A stretch of DNA of 64,000 bases from an uncultured Eubacteriales bacterium (GTDB taxonomy: Bacteria; Bacillota; Clostridia; Peptostreptococcales; Anaerovoracaceae), in assembly GCA_902801255.1 (NCBI GenBank), contig CADCHO010000006.1, forward strand, positions 1-64,000. The letters are read 5' to 3'. A program made the position numbers and the translations under genes. Under the pieces are notes generated by a model. That model worked only from the letters and a program-made list of their open reading frames with translations, did not search any database and was not told where the DNA came from. Positions 7,387 to 16,364 of the stretch are shown one piece after another; position 1 is the first letter of the stretch, and every line of letters begins with the position of its first letter.

Positions 7387-9807
7387 CTAACGGAGCTGTG
7401 CGCCGCACTTTTTGCCGAGCACTTTTATGATTCCGTTCATCTTCTTTTCTATCTGCTTAGAAGTCATTGTAGAGTCATCGTTTCCGATCTTGAGGCTCAG
7501 CATGATCGACTTCTTTCCTGCAGGGATCTGCTTACCGCGATATTCCTCAACGAATTTCAGATCCTTTACCATATACTTGATTGCTTCACTGATTTCCGCC
7601 CATGTCATCGACTCATCCACGAGGAGCGAAAGATCCTGCTCCACAAGCGGATACTGCGGCAGATGTTTGAATTCATTTGTCCTTGATGGATATGGATCAA
7701 GCATTGCAGTATCGATTTCGAATGCGGCAGCGCTGATGAGCTTTACTCCTGATTCAGTAAGAGCCTGTACCGAGATAAGTCCGATGGAGCCGATTATCTT
7801 ACCTTCTTCGATTACGTTGAGCCATACTTTTTCATCAGCCCACGAAGGCTTGGATTTCTGTTTGAACGTGAAAGGCTTGAAGTGGCAGTATCCCGGCATG
7901 CTTTCGATGACGCCTTTCGCCTTAAAGAAGAGCGTTCTTGCGTCTTTGCCTGCAAATGCACCGCTCAGAAGGTTTTTGTGTACCGGAAGCACTTCATCAG
8001 CGCTCGATGGACTGTATTCCCCTTTTTCAAATACCTGAGCAGCTTCAAATACGCCGAACTCATCGAAATATCTGTGGTTCTTCTCGATGGTCTCGAGCAT
8101 TCCCGGTATCAGAGATGATCTGAGGAAGCCGAGTTCCGGTGCCGGAGGTGTTGCGAGTCTTACAGACTTTTCGGTATCAACACCTGCAGCGCGGATGTAT
8201 TTCTCATCGATCCACGGATAAGTAAATATTTCGTTCATTCCGCATCTGAAAGCAAGGTACTCTCTGAGTCTTCTGGCGAGATCCATATCTACCTGATGAA
8301 TAGCTTCATCAAACTTCACAGGCAATGGCTGCTTCTTGAAATATTCATAGCCGATAAGCCTTGCTATGTCGCCGAGGATATCATCGTGTATGGATACATC
8401 CCCTGTCGATCTCCATGTAGGGGCTTTGCAGTGGTATGTTCCGTCTTCGAACTCCACTTCATATCCGAGTCTGTTGAGAATGTCTTCGATCTCGGATCTC
8501 TCGATTACTTCTCCGAGTCTTCTGTCGAGGAAATCCTGAGTGATATCGATAACAGCCTTCTCAGTCTTTACAGGATAATTATCCATGAAAGCAGAGATGA
8601 CGCATTCAGGATATATCTCTTTGAACAGAGAAAGTGCCATTGTAACGCCAAGGCCTGCTCTCTGTGTATCGATGCCTTTCTCATATCTGAGAGCAGCATC
8701 TGTTTTCTCATTGAAGTATGCTGTAGTGCGTCTGATGCCCGGTGCCGGGAAAACAGCGCATTCCAGAATCACTGATGTTGTGGTATCAAGTACGGAGTCA
8801 TCTTTTCCGCCTTTGATGCCTGCAAGGTTAAGCGGCTTTTTGGTGTCGCAGATGACCAGATGGTCATGTGTGAGCTCAAGATCCTTTTCGTCGAGAAGAA
8901 CCAGCTTTTCGCCGTCTTCAGCGAGTCTTACGACGATCTTATCTCCCTCAACATGCGTGCTGTCATAAGCATGCTGCGGTGAACCAACAGCGAGCATAAC
9001 GAAATTGGTGATATCAACGAGAGCGTTGATAGGTCTCATTCCTGCGTTTGTTATGAGAGTCTTCATCCATGCAGGAGATTCCTTTACGCAGACATTATCT
9101 ATCTTAGTTGCAATGAATCTGTTGCATCTGTCAGGCTCCTCGATGACCACCGGATACTCAGGCAGTCCTTCAGGAAGTTCTTCTCTGAGTTCGTTGAACG
9201 GAACCTTGTAGATCGCTGCAAGCTCTCTGGCAACGCCAAAGTGTCCCCAAAGATCAGGCCTGTTGGAAAGCGATTTGTTGTCGACTTCGAGGATCACGTC
9301 ATCAAGTCCTGCAGCAGCCGCAACACACTGTCCGACTTCACATTCAACTCCGAGTTCAGTAAAGTCAACGATTTCTCTTTCGTCCTTTGGCGGATAAATA
9401 TCAGCAAGATAGACTTCTGTGGAGCCGCAGATCATTCCGTATGACGAAACGCCTCTGAGCTTAGTCTCCTTGAGTTTTACCGGTTCGCCTTCACCGTGCC
9501 ATACTACTTCTGAGCCCGGTTTTGCCACGCAGACCTTGTGGCCTGCTGTAAGATTGCTTCCTCCGCATACGATCTGCTTGAGTTCGTCTTCACCGACATC
9601 TACAATACAGACCTTTAGCGCATCTGCATTCGGATGAGCTTTAACTTCCTTGATTTCTCCTACAACTATGTCATGGAACTTTGCTGCAGTATCTATAACA
9701 TCCTCTACCTCTACAGTTCTCATTGTGAGGTCGTATGCAATCTGATCATATGTAAGATCAGCAGGCAGATCGACATATCTGCTGATGAATTTCATCGAAA
9801 TATTCAT
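7387..9807 (-). CDS. pheT: phenylalanyl-tRNA synthetase beta subunit
   Basis: An 806-residue beta chain of the (alpha-beta)2 PheRS. In order it has the N-terminal part with the EMAP/Arc1-like tRNA-binding domain (about 40-150, including KAHPNADALKVC), the B3/B4 editing region (about 210-390), the B5 domain (about 400-475), a catalytic-like core, and a C-terminal ferredoxin-fold anticodon-binding domain (about 710-806, starting near LPQYPLVEQDLSLLVDE). Length is standard. It follows pheS by 15 bases with an SD before the ATG, and the rlu gene follows it. No T-box leader is present upstream of pheST. Confidence 0.96.
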   Translation of the reverse strand: MNISMKFISRYVDLPADLTYDQIAYDLTMRTVEVEDVIDTAAKFHDIVVGEIKEVKAHPNADALKVCIVDVGEDELKQIVCGGSNLTAGHKVCVAKPGSEVVWHGEGEPVKLKETKLRGVSSYGMICGSTEVYLADIYPPKDEREIVDFTELGVECEVGQCVAAAAGLDDVILEVDNKSLSNRPDLWGHFGVARELAAIYKVPFNELREELPEGLPEYPVVIEEPDRCNRFIATKIDNVCVKESPAWMKTLITNAGMRPINALVDITNFVMLAVGSPQHAYDSTHVEGDKIVVRLAEDGEKLVLLDEKDLELTHDHLVICDTKKPLNLAGIKGGKDDSVLDTTTSVILECAVFPAPGIRRTTAYFNEKTDAALRYEKGIDTQRAGLGVTMALSLFKEIYPECVISAFMDNYPVKTEKAVIDITQDFLDRRLGEVIERSEIEDILNRLGYEVEFEDGTYHCKAPTWRSTGDVSIHDDILGDIARLIGYEYFKKQPLPVKFDEAIHQVDMDLARRLREYLAFRCGMNEIFTYPWIDEKYIRAAGVDTEKSVRLATPPAPELGFLRSSLIPGMLETIEKNHRYFDEFGVFEAAQVFEKGEYSPSSADEVLPVHKNLLSGAFAGKDARTLFFKAKGVIESMPGYCHFKPFTFKQKSKPSWADEKVWLNVIEEGKIIGSIGLISVQALTESGVKLISAAAFEIDTAMLDPYPSRTNEFKHLPQYPLVEQDLSLLVDESMTWAEISEAIKYMVKDLKFVEEYRGKQIPAGKKSIMLSLKIGNDDSTMTSKQIEKKMNGIIKVLGKKCGAQLR

Positions 9808-9822
9808 ATCTTACCTCCTTCT

Positions 9823-10860
9823 TTACTTGAACTGCTTGAGGAATCTCAGGTCAGCACTGTGGAACAGTCTTACATCGTCAACACCGTAGCGCATCATTAC
9901 CATTCTGTCGAGACCGATGTTTGTATAGAAACCGGTCCAGACATCAGGGTCGAGATTTGCTGCTCTGAGTACGTTCGGATGGATGACTCCGCCCGGCATT
10001 ACTTCTATCCAGCCTGCATGGTTGCATGCCTTGCAGCCCTTTCCTCCGCAGAGAAGGCATTCCATGTCTATCTCATATCCTGGTTCTGTGAACGGGAAGA
10101 ATCCTTCTCTCATCCTTACGTTCACCTTGCGGCCGAACACCTTCTCAAGGATGGCTTCGATCATTACACGACCTGAGCTGAATGATATGTCCTTATCAAC
10201 GATAAGTGCCTCGTACTGGAAGAAAGCTCTCTCGTGACGTGCGTCTGTCGTTTCATTTCTGTAAACTCTGCCCGGATATACGAATCTTGCAGGTGCACCG
10301 TGCTCAAGAAGATATCTTACGGATCCGCCTGTCAGATGAGGGCGGAGGCAAAGTCTGTCGCTTCCACTTTTATCTTCAGTCCCTTCGAGCCAGTATGTAT
10401 CCATCGAAGCTCTTGCAGGATGATCGGCAGCAAAGTTAAGATTATCAAAGGCGTATTTCTCACTCGAGATATCGTCTTCAATGTATATTTCAAAGCCAAG
10501 TGATCTAAAGGCATCATTAAGGTCATAGCACATCTGGGTTATAGGATGAAGCGCCCCTCCGCTCACCTCTAATCCCGGAAGTGTAAGGTCGATCTCTCCT
10601 TCTACTGCTGATGCTCCCGCAATCAGCTCTTCCTGACGGATCTGGATCTTTTCAGCAAAGAGGTTCTTTACCTCATTTGCTTTCATTCCGACGGATTTGC
10701 GCATATCAGGATCGAGTCCGCCAAGACTCTTGAGAACTTCCTGCAGTGAGCTCTTTTTACCAGTAAGCTCCTTTCGTACAGCCTCAAGCATGGCCGGATC
10801 CGTTGACTCAGCTATACGCCTGAATCCTTCCTCACGGATCTTCTCCAGCTTTTCCAACAT
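9823..10860 (-). CDS. pheS: phenylalanyl-tRNA synthetase alpha subunit
   Basis: A 345-residue class II synthetase catalytic subunit that activates phenylalanine. An N-terminal coiled-coil arm (about 1-90) precedes the catalytic core. Motif 2 is around VYRNETTDARHERAFFQYE (about 202-220), and motif 3 is IGLDRMVMMRYGVDD (about 318-332). A four-cysteine knuckle (CLLCGGKGCKAC, about 272-283) is the type seen in many Firmicutes PheS. The ATG has a strong AAGGAGGG upstream. A butyrate-kinase-like gene lies only 43 bases upstream with no terminator between, so the two may be cotranscribed. Confidence 0.96.
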   Translation of the reverse strand: MLEKLEKIREEGFRRIAESTDPAMLEAVRKELTGKKSSLQEVLKSLGGLDPDMRKSVGMKANEVKNLFAEKIQIRQEELIAGASAVEGEIDLTLPGLEVSGGALHPITQMCYDLNDAFRSLGFEIYIEDDISSEKYAFDNLNFAADHPARASMDTYWLEGTEDKSGSDRLCLRPHLTGGSVRYLLEHGAPARFVYPGRVYRNETTDARHERAFFQYEALIVDKDISFSSGRVMIEAILEKVFGRKVNVRMREGFFPFTEPGYEIDMECLLCGGKGCKACNHAGWIEVMPGGVIHPNVLRAANLDPDVWTGFYTNIGLDRMVMMRYGVDDVRLFHSADLRFLKQFK

Positions 10861-10903
10861 TTTCTTACCCTCCTTAGCTTTGTATCTGAAACTTTTTAAT
10901 TAA

Positions 10904-11998
10904 TTATCTTACCATACCCTTGCCGGTATATATTTTTGCTTCTTCTTCTCCCCTGAGTACTCTGAGAGCTCCGGCACACATGGCCTCCTGCTCCACTTCG
11001 TTTTCATAAACGTAAATAGGAGCGATCCATCCTGTGTACTCTCTTATATTTTTTATAAGTTCACGGAAGCGGGTATATCGGCCGGTGATCAGGATACCAT
11101 CGACCTTGCCCTTCAGGACAACAGCCATGGAACCGATGTATTTTGCAATATTATAGCAAAGTGCTTCCCATATCAGTCTGGCATCGTCGTCACCGTCCAG
11201 AACTCTCATATACACCTCATCAGCGTCTGAAGTTCCGAAATGTGAGACGAATCCCCCTGTACCCGTGCACAGATGACGCATTTCATCAACTGTATGATCC
11301 TTGAAGTAATCCAGCACTTCCATGAGAGGGAGCGATCCGGTACGTGTAGCAGTGAAAGGTCCCTCTCCTCCGGCGCCCTGATTGCAGTCGATCTGTTTGC
11401 CGTTCTTCTGTGCAGCTATTGTTATGCCTCCGTCTATATGAGCTACGATGAGGCTCGACTTTTTATAATCCATGCCATGGATCTTGCAGTGTTTCATCGC
11501 TGTTCCTCTCAGGTTGAGAGCGTGCGACTCCGCCCTGCGCTCAAGGCCCTTTACTCCGGTGACTCTGGCTACATCCGTGTATTCATCCACACAGATCGGA
11601 TCTACCATAAACAGCCTTCCGCCGTACTGCTGCTGCATCTCATAAGCAAGCTGCACACCGAGGATGGACGGATGGATTGTTCTGCCTACATTATTCCTGA
11701 TGTCATTCAGAAGCAGATCATTTACTTCGAAAGTACCGCTCGGTACAGGATAGCATCCGCCGCCTCTTCCTACGAAAGCATCGATATTATCAAGCTCGAT
11801 ATCGTTATTTTCGACGAAATCCCTGATGACATTCATCCTGTACTCGAACTGGTCATTCGGCATAGGGAACGAGTTGAGAACATCAGCGTCATGTGTTACC
11901 GATGTCTGCAGGATCTTGATATTGTTTTCAAACAGTGCGAGCTTTGTCGAGGTTGAACCCGGATTGATCACAAATATGCGGAATCTGTTGTTTTTCAT
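10904..11998 (-). CDS. buk: butyrate-kinase-like acyl kinase (copy 1)
   Basis: A 364-residue ASKHA-fold acyl phosphate kinase of the butyrate kinase family (acyl phosphate + ADP to acid + ATP). The N-terminal phosphate motif INPGSTSTKLA is at about 11-21, FVGRGGG near 80, the HALNLRG block near 159-165 and GFVSHFGTSDADEV near 250. It departs from typical butyrate kinases in two places: the usual HLGGG is HIDGG (about 192), and the C-terminal GG of the adenosine loop reads TGR. No phosphotransbutyrylase gene is nearby. It precedes pheST by 43 bases. Substrate may be butyrate, isobutyrate or another short acid; the sequence does not decide. Confidence 0.82.
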   Translation of the reverse strand: MKNNRFRIFVINPGSTSTKLALFENNIKILQTSVTHDADVLNSFPMPNDQFEYRMNVIRDFVENNDIELDNIDAFVGRGGGCYPVPSGTFEVNDLLLNDIRNNVGRTIHPSILGVQLAYEMQQQYGGRLFMVDPICVDEYTDVARVTGVKGLERRAESHALNLRGTAMKHCKIHGMDYKKSSLIVAHIDGGITIAAQKNGKQIDCNQGAGGEGPFTATRTGSLPLMEVLDYFKDHTVDEMRHLCTGTGGFVSHFGTSDADEVYMRVLDGDDDARLIWEALCYNIAKYIGSMAVVLKGKVDGILITGRYTRFRELIKNIREYTGWIAPIYVYENEVEQEAMCAGALRVLRGEEEAKIYTGKGMVR

Positions 11999-12031
11999 AA
12001 GCTACCTTTTCTGCCTGATCAGTTAATAAAT

Positions 12032-12060
12032 AACGGCGGCCTTTCTGCAGAGCCGCCGTT
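12032..12060 (-). terminator. terminator after the pyrophosphatase homologue
   Basis: AACGGCGGC (12032-12040) pairs with GCCGCCGTT (12052-12060) across an 11-base loop. On the minus strand the stem is followed by ATTTATT. It separates the pgk-tpiA-secG unit from buk-pheST. Confidence 0.7.
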
Positions 12061-12096
12061 TATGTTTCGGATACAGGCTTGCTCTGCAGTCATACA

Positions 12097-13896
12097 CTAA
12101 AAGATTCCTCCGAACTTCATAAAGAACGGAGCAAAAACGAGTGTTACTGCCAGCATCAGCTTTACTATAGTGCCGAGTGTCTCGGTCGCCATTCTGTCAA
12201 AGTATTTACCGGCATTGTTGAACGCGAAAATTACACACATGCCCGTGACTGATGCGGCACACGAAAATGATATAAGCCCATTAATGCCTCCTGCAGCGCC
12301 TGCTGCAAGCGGAACGATTATCGATATTATGAATAGCGGTGCAATGCCTCTAAGAGAAGTTATACGCTTTTCAGGGTCATATGAATCACCAAGTCTGGCT
12401 CCGAGCACCTGGCTTGTTAACCTTATTGATCTTATGATGAATCCTGCACATACGAAAACGCCTACTGCTCCTATCGTAATGCCTGTGAATACAGGAGTAC
12501 TCAGAAGATTTATTGCAGGGTTGTTTGCAACAACCGAAAGAGCTGTATACATTGCGACCAGAGTCACATATGCCGCTACTCCCGAATAGGTCTTTCCTAC
12601 TGAGTCAGCTGTAACAGAAGCAGTCAGGAGTACATCAGCAGGAGTTGGACTCTCAGCGTCAGGATCACATACCGAAGCTATCTCCGAAGCGCTTGCTGTA
12701 TTGATTGAAAAACCCCTTACAGCTGAATTGACAGCTGCCATTGAATTAATTCCGATTGCAGCAAGAGCTATACCATAGAAGTTCGCAAAATTATATGCAA
12801 GTATCATAGCTGCCGTCGTAAGGATCGCAGGTATCATTACCGAGATCATTCCGATTGACAGACTATAGATCATTGACTGGCTCACGCCGGTCTTTTTTAC
12901 ATCAGGCAGGAAACGTTTGAAAACGACTCCGTCTATTGAATATGCCTTTGATGCTTCTCCTGAAATCAGCGCAGCAAGTATACCCAAAATTGCGCATACC
13001 CCGTACACATACGACTGAAGCAAGTCATTACTGAAGTAGATAGCAGCTGCTGCGATAAGTATAGCAGCAATGAAATTTCCTATCGTAAGGTCTGCAGCCG
13101 GTCTTTTAATGACGTATCCCCGGTATGTCATTATTCCTATGATGGATGCCACTATTCCGGCTGCAAATATTATCAGCGGATATCTGGCGGCTGATGTAGC
13201 TGTGAATGTAGACATTACACCCGATGTATCAACAGCTACCTCGGAAAGCAGTGCTGCAGAGCATGCGGACAGGATGTAAGTTTCCACATGATCCGCTCCG
13301 CTTCCTATGAACATTCCGGTATAGTCAGTGAAATCATCGCCCTTGGCTGTAAGAGCATATGCGCCGGAGAATGCGGTTCCCGAAAGGCCTATGAGCAAAG
13401 ATACTATTGAGGCCCCCAGGGCAAAACTGGCAACAAGATCAACCAGCTGCCCTCTTTTGAGGAAGAAGAATAATACGCCTAATCCGACAAGCGCAATTGA
13501 AGAAACGCTGAGGCCCATCACAGAGGCGGACCTGTAAGCCGTCTTGAGCGCGGTTCTGATATCTCCCGAAACTGCTGTAGAAGAAGATGATATGCTTCCG
13601 GTTACTACAGTAGCAGCTCCGGTAACGACAGAAACAAAGCAAAGAGCCGCTCCCCCTAAGAAGACAGCGGCATTCAGGTGCCCAACAAATACAAACAGAA
13701 CTGCGGCAAGAAGCGCAAGTACTATAATAAGCGGCACATATTGAATTGACCAGAATTCTGAATTTCTGCTTTTGACTTCAGCGTATGTTTCAGCTGAAGT
13801 CTCGTTTCTGACTATGCGGCTCCTGAGCCAGGTCTCCAGAGAGATCGCGGCCAGAAGTCCTATCAGAGCGCAGATCAGCGTTAAAATCTTGAGCAT
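12097..13896 (-). CDS. membrane pyrophosphatase homologue with degraded catalytic loops
   Basis: A 599-residue, very hydrophobic protein with about 14-16 predicted membrane segments, clearly homologous to ion-pumping membrane pyrophosphatases (usually 660-780 residues). Recognisable family blocks are ALKTAYRSASVMGLSV (116-131), AIGINSMAAVNS (380-391), DSVGKTYSG (431-439) and NAGKYFD (561-567). The catalytic loops are altered. The first acidic loop (family pattern DVGADLVGKVE plus EDDPRNPA) is missing. The DNVGDNVGD motif is reduced to DDFTDYTGM (187-195, third Asp lost). DSYGPIADNAGG has become NSAVRGFSINTA (390-401), and the last loop with GDTVGDPxKDT is deleted before LGTIVKLM (574-581). 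The frame is intact, with an SD (GGAG) before ATG. It probably does not hydrolyse PPi. It follows secG closely. Confidence 0.8.
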   Translation of the reverse strand: MLKILTLICALIGLLAAISLETWLRSRIVRNETSAETYAEVKSRNSEFWSIQYVPLIIVLALLAAVLFVFVGHLNAAVFLGGAALCFVSVVTGAATVVTGSISSSSTAVSGDIRTALKTAYRSASVMGLSVSSIALVGLGVLFFFLKRGQLVDLVASFALGASIVSLLIGLSGTAFSGAYALTAKGDDFTDYTGMFIGSGADHVETYILSACSAALLSEVAVDTSGVMSTFTATSAARYPLIIFAAGIVASIIGIMTYRGYVIKRPAADLTIGNFIAAILIAAAAIYFSNDLLQSYVYGVCAILGILAALISGEASKAYSIDGVVFKRFLPDVKKTGVSQSMIYSLSIGMISVMIPAILTTAAMILAYNFANFYGIALAAIGINSMAAVNSAVRGFSINTASASEIASVCDPDAESPTPADVLLTASVTADSVGKTYSGVAAYVTLVAMYTALSVVANNPAINLLSTPVFTGITIGAVGVFVCAGFIIRSIRLTSQVLGARLGDSYDPEKRITSLRGIAPLFIISIIVPLAAGAAGGINGLISFSCAASVTGMCVIFAFNNAGKYFDRMATETLGTIVKLMLAVTLVFAPFFMKFGGIF

Positions 13897-13925
13897 TTAT
13901 GATCTCCGGCTACGTTATCAGTAAA

Positions 13926-14159
13926 TTAGTTGAAAATAGCAACAATTGCCAGTGATACGACGATATATATAATTGCACAGACAGTTGTGATCTTTGCAAG
14001 AAGTGCGTCATATCCCTTGCTCTTTCTCTTGCCGAAGAGCTGCTCTGCTCCGCCTGCGATCGAACCCGAAAGTCCGTCACTCTTACTTGTCTGAAGAAGA
14101 ATGCTCACGATGAGCACCAGGCTTGAGATCAAAAGGATTACCATTAAAGCGGTATGCAT
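13926..14159 (-). CDS. secG: preprotein translocase subunit SecG
   Basis: A 77-residue SecG, the small accessory subunit of the SecYEG protein channel. Two hydrophobic helices (about 3-22 and 55-75) flank the conserved LLQTSKSDGLSGSIAGG stretch (about 22-38) and the GKR loop. The frame is open further upstream to 14234, but the ATG at 14159 has GGAGG five bases before it and gives the normal SecG length, so it is preferred. It lies between tpiA and the pyrophosphatase homologue. In many Firmicutes secG follows glycolytic genes, as here. Confidence 0.93.
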   Translation of the reverse strand: MHTALMVILLISSLVLIVSILLQTSKSDGLSGSIAGGAEQLFGKRKSKGYDALLAKITTVCAIIYIVVSLAIVAIFN

Positions 14160-14189
14160 TGTGTCCTCCAAAAAGTTAATTGAAATATA

Positions 14190-14217
14190 AGACGCCCGGA
14201 TAAATATCCGAACGTCT
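14190..14217 (-). terminator. hairpin between tpiA and secG
   Basis: A 12-13-bp hairpin (14190-14217) with two G-U pairs lies in the 5' region of secG and is followed on the minus strand by a weak TATATTT tract. It may be a partial terminator or an mRNA-processing or stability element, lowering secG and pyrophosphatase-homologue expression relative to glycolysis. Confidence 0.45.
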
Positions 14218-14264
14218 AAAAATAACATAATCAATGACTGCGTGTCAAATGATATAGCTTACTT

Positions 14265-15023
14265 TTACAGTGAAGCAGCTGCTTCTGCTATAGCAGCGAA
14301 GTCATCAGCCTTAAGGCTTGCTCCTCCGATAAGTCCGCCGTTGATGTCAGGCTTCTCAAGGAGTTCCTTTGCATTGGAAGGTTTCATTGATCCGCCGTAG
14401 AGGATGAGCATTTCGTTTCCGGTTTCGTTATCATAGATACCCGAAACGACTCCTCTGATGAATGCGCACATATCTTCAGCCTGCTCAGGAGTAGCTGTCT
14501 TTCCTGTGCCGATAGCCCAGATAGGCTCATAAGCGATTACAACTTTTGCAGCGTCAGCAGCCGGAATGTCTGCAAAGTCTGCGATGACCTGACCTGCAAC
14601 AAATGTCTGCTCTCCGCCCTGCTCTCTTACTTCCAGGGATTCACCAACGCAGAGAATCGGAGTGATGCCTGCTTCAATAAGAACTTTGAGTTTCTTATTA
14701 ACAGTCTCATCTGTCTCAGCAAAGTACTCTCTTCTCTCAGAATGTCCGATAACGCAGTATCCGACGCCGAACTCCTGAAGCATTGCTACAGAAACCTCAC
14801 CTGTGAAAGCACCCTTTGGCTCAAAATGTACGTTCTGAGCACCGAATCCGATGCCGGATCCCTCAAAAGCCTTGCCGAGTTTCTCGATGGCAGTAAATGG
14901 TGCAAGCACGCATACATCCTTAGCATTCGGGAGATTCTTTGCCTTGAGCTCTTCAGCAAAAGCAACAGCTTCAGCTGAGGTCTTGTTCATTTTCCAGTTT
15001 CCTGCGATCAAAAATTTCTTCAT
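14265..15023 (-). CDS. tpiA: triosephosphate isomerase
   Basis: A 252-residue TIM-barrel enzyme interconverting dihydroxyacetone phosphate and glyceraldehyde 3-phosphate in glycolysis. The N-terminal substrate-site block GNWKMNKT (8-15) holds Asn and Lys. [11 protein letters not shown] (about 92-102) holds the catalytic His, [15 protein letters not shown] (about 164-178) holds the catalytic Glu and flexible loop, and GGSMKPSN and GGLIGGASL complete the phosphate site. Length is normal. It lies 15 bases after pgk and is surely cotranscribed. No glyceraldehyde-3-phosphate dehydrogenase gene is in the window. Confidence 0.97.
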   Translation of the reverse strand: MKKFLIAGNWKMNKTSAEAVAFAEELKAKNLPNAKDVCVLAPFTAIEKLGKAFEGSGIGFGAQNVHFEPKGAFTGEVSVAMLQEFGVGYCVIGHSERREYFAETDETVNKKLKVLIEAGITPILCVGESLEVREQGGEQTFVAGQVIADFADIPAADAAKVVIAYEPIWAIGTGKTATPEQAEDMCAFIRGVVSGIYDNETGNEMLILYGGSMKPSNAKELLEKPDINGGLIGGASLKADDFAAIAEAAASL

Positions 15024-15038
15024 GATGTTTCCCCTCTC

Positions 15039-16223
15039 TTATTTATCATCAATTACTGCGATTCCCGGGAGTTCTTTTCCTTCAAGGAACTCAAGGCTTG
15101 CGCCTCCTCCGGTGCTGATATGTGTCATTTTATCTGCTACTCCGAATTTTGCTACCGCTGCAGCGCTGTCTCCGCCGCCTATGACAGTTGTAGCATCGAT
15201 CTCTGCCAGGCAGTCTGCAATAGCTTTTGTACCTACTGCAAAATTGTCCATTTCGAACACGCCCATAGGACCGTTCCATACTACAGTCTTTACAGTTTTA
15301 AGAGTATCGGTGTAAAGCTTGATCGTTGCAGGTCCGATATCGAGACCCATCTTGTCATCAGGGATCTCATCCACGTCGTATACGCCATATGGCGAATCGT
15401 TAGCGAATTCATCAGCAGCTACAACGTCGACAGGGAGCATGAAATTAACACCCTTTTCTGCTGCTTTCTTGAGGATCTCTCCTGCAAGTTCAAGGCCTTC
15501 CTCGTCAAGAAGTGATTTGCCGATGGAGTAGCCCTGTGACTTGAAGAATGTATATGCCATTCCGCCTCCGATGATGAGGATGTCTACCTTGTCGAGCAAG
15601 TTTGTGATTACAGGGATCTTATCCTTGACCTTTGCGCCGCCCATGATCGCAGCAAACGGTCTCTGCGGATTGTTGACAGCTTCGCCGAGGAATTTGAGTT
15701 CCTTCTCAATAAGGAAACCGGATACTGCAGGGATATAATCTGCTATTCCTGCTGTTGAAGAGTGTGCTCTGTGTGCTGAACCGAAAGCGTCCTGAACGAA
15801 GATATCTCCGAGCTCAGAAAGTTCCTTTGCGAATTCAGGATCATTCTTTGTTTCTCCGGCTTTATATCTCACGTTCTCGATGAGAAGCATCTCACCCGGT
15901 TTGAGATCCTTTGCCGCAGCTTTTACGTTATCGTCCACAACTACATCGGAAGGAACGAACTTGACTTCCTTTCCGGTAAGCTCAGCAAGTCTTTTTGCAA
16001 CAGGTGCAAGGCTGAACTCAGGCTTTGGCTCACCCTTAGGTCTGCCCAGATGTGACATGAGTACTACAGAAGCTCCATTCTCGAGAAGATACTCAATGCT
16101 CGGAAGGGCTGCCCTGATGCGGATGTCATCGGTGATTTTGTCGCCGTCGAGAGGAACATTGAAGTCGCATCTCATTACTGCTTGCTTGCCGGCCCAGTCG
16201 ATGTCTTTAATAGTCTTTTTCAT
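15039..16223 (-). CDS. pgk: phosphoglycerate kinase
   Basis: A 394-residue glycolytic kinase transferring phosphate from 1,3-bisphosphoglycerate to ADP. The N-terminal motif [13 protein letters not shown] (about 15-27) and [11 protein letters not shown] (about 57-67) form the substrate site. The C-terminal ATP-binding half has [10 protein letters not shown] (about 321-330) and [14 protein letters not shown]. The frame opens at 16256, but the ATG at 16223 has AAGGAGA seven bases upstream and starts as [10 protein letters not shown], as usual for the family, so 16223 is used. It heads the pgk-tpiA-secG unit. Confidence 0.96.
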   Translation of the reverse strand: MKKTIKDIDWAGKQAVMRCDFNVPLDGDKITDDIRIRAALPSIEYLLENGASVVLMSHLGRPKGEPKPEFSLAPVAKRLAELTGKEVKFVPSDVVVDDNVKAAAKDLKPGEMLLIENVRYKAGETKNDPEFAKELSELGDIFVQDAFGSAHRAHSSTAGIADYIPAVSGFLIEKELKFLGEAVNNPQRPFAAIMGGAKVKDKIPVITNLLDKVDILIIGGGMAYTFFKSQGYSIGKSLLDEEGLELAGEILKKAAEKGVNFMLPVDVVAADEFANDSPYGVYDVDEIPDDKMGLDIGPATIKLYTDTLKTVKTVVWNGPMGVFEMDNFAVGTKAIADCLAEIDATTVIGGGDSAAAVAKFGVADKMTHISTGGGASLEFLEGKELPGIAVIDDK

Positions 16224-16290
16224 ATATGACTCTCCTTTTTTTGTTACAGGAAACACTATCGTTTTGTGCGGCAGGAATTTGCCATTAAAA

Positions 16291-16319
16291 AGCTTATCCT
16301 ATCCGTTTAATTTTATCAA
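16291..16319 (-). promoter_or_regulatory. possible pgk promoter
   Basis: TTGATA (16314-16319) and TAAGCT (16291-16296) are 17 bases apart on the minus strand, between sbcC and pgk. The -10 match is poor. No terminator is evident after sbcC. Confidence 0.3.
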
Positions 16320-16364
16320 AATGCTATGCACGTTTAAAGAGCTAAATAATTACTGTTGTCTTTA

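Noticed and set aside
11273..11956. Plus-strand frame of 227 codons opposite buk copy 1
   Set aside because: No recognisable protein, no start signal, and fully explained as antisense to a conserved kinase.
10861..12096. Possible T-box for pheST
   Set aside because: The 43 bases before pheS are too short and AT-rich, and the region before buk holds only the terminator of the preceding unit.
12097..13896. Pyrophosphatase homologue as a pseudogene or frameshifted gene
   Set aside because: The frame is continuous with a good start signal and normal membrane segments; changes are clean loop losses rather than stops or frameshifts. It was therefore called a CDS, though function is doubtful.
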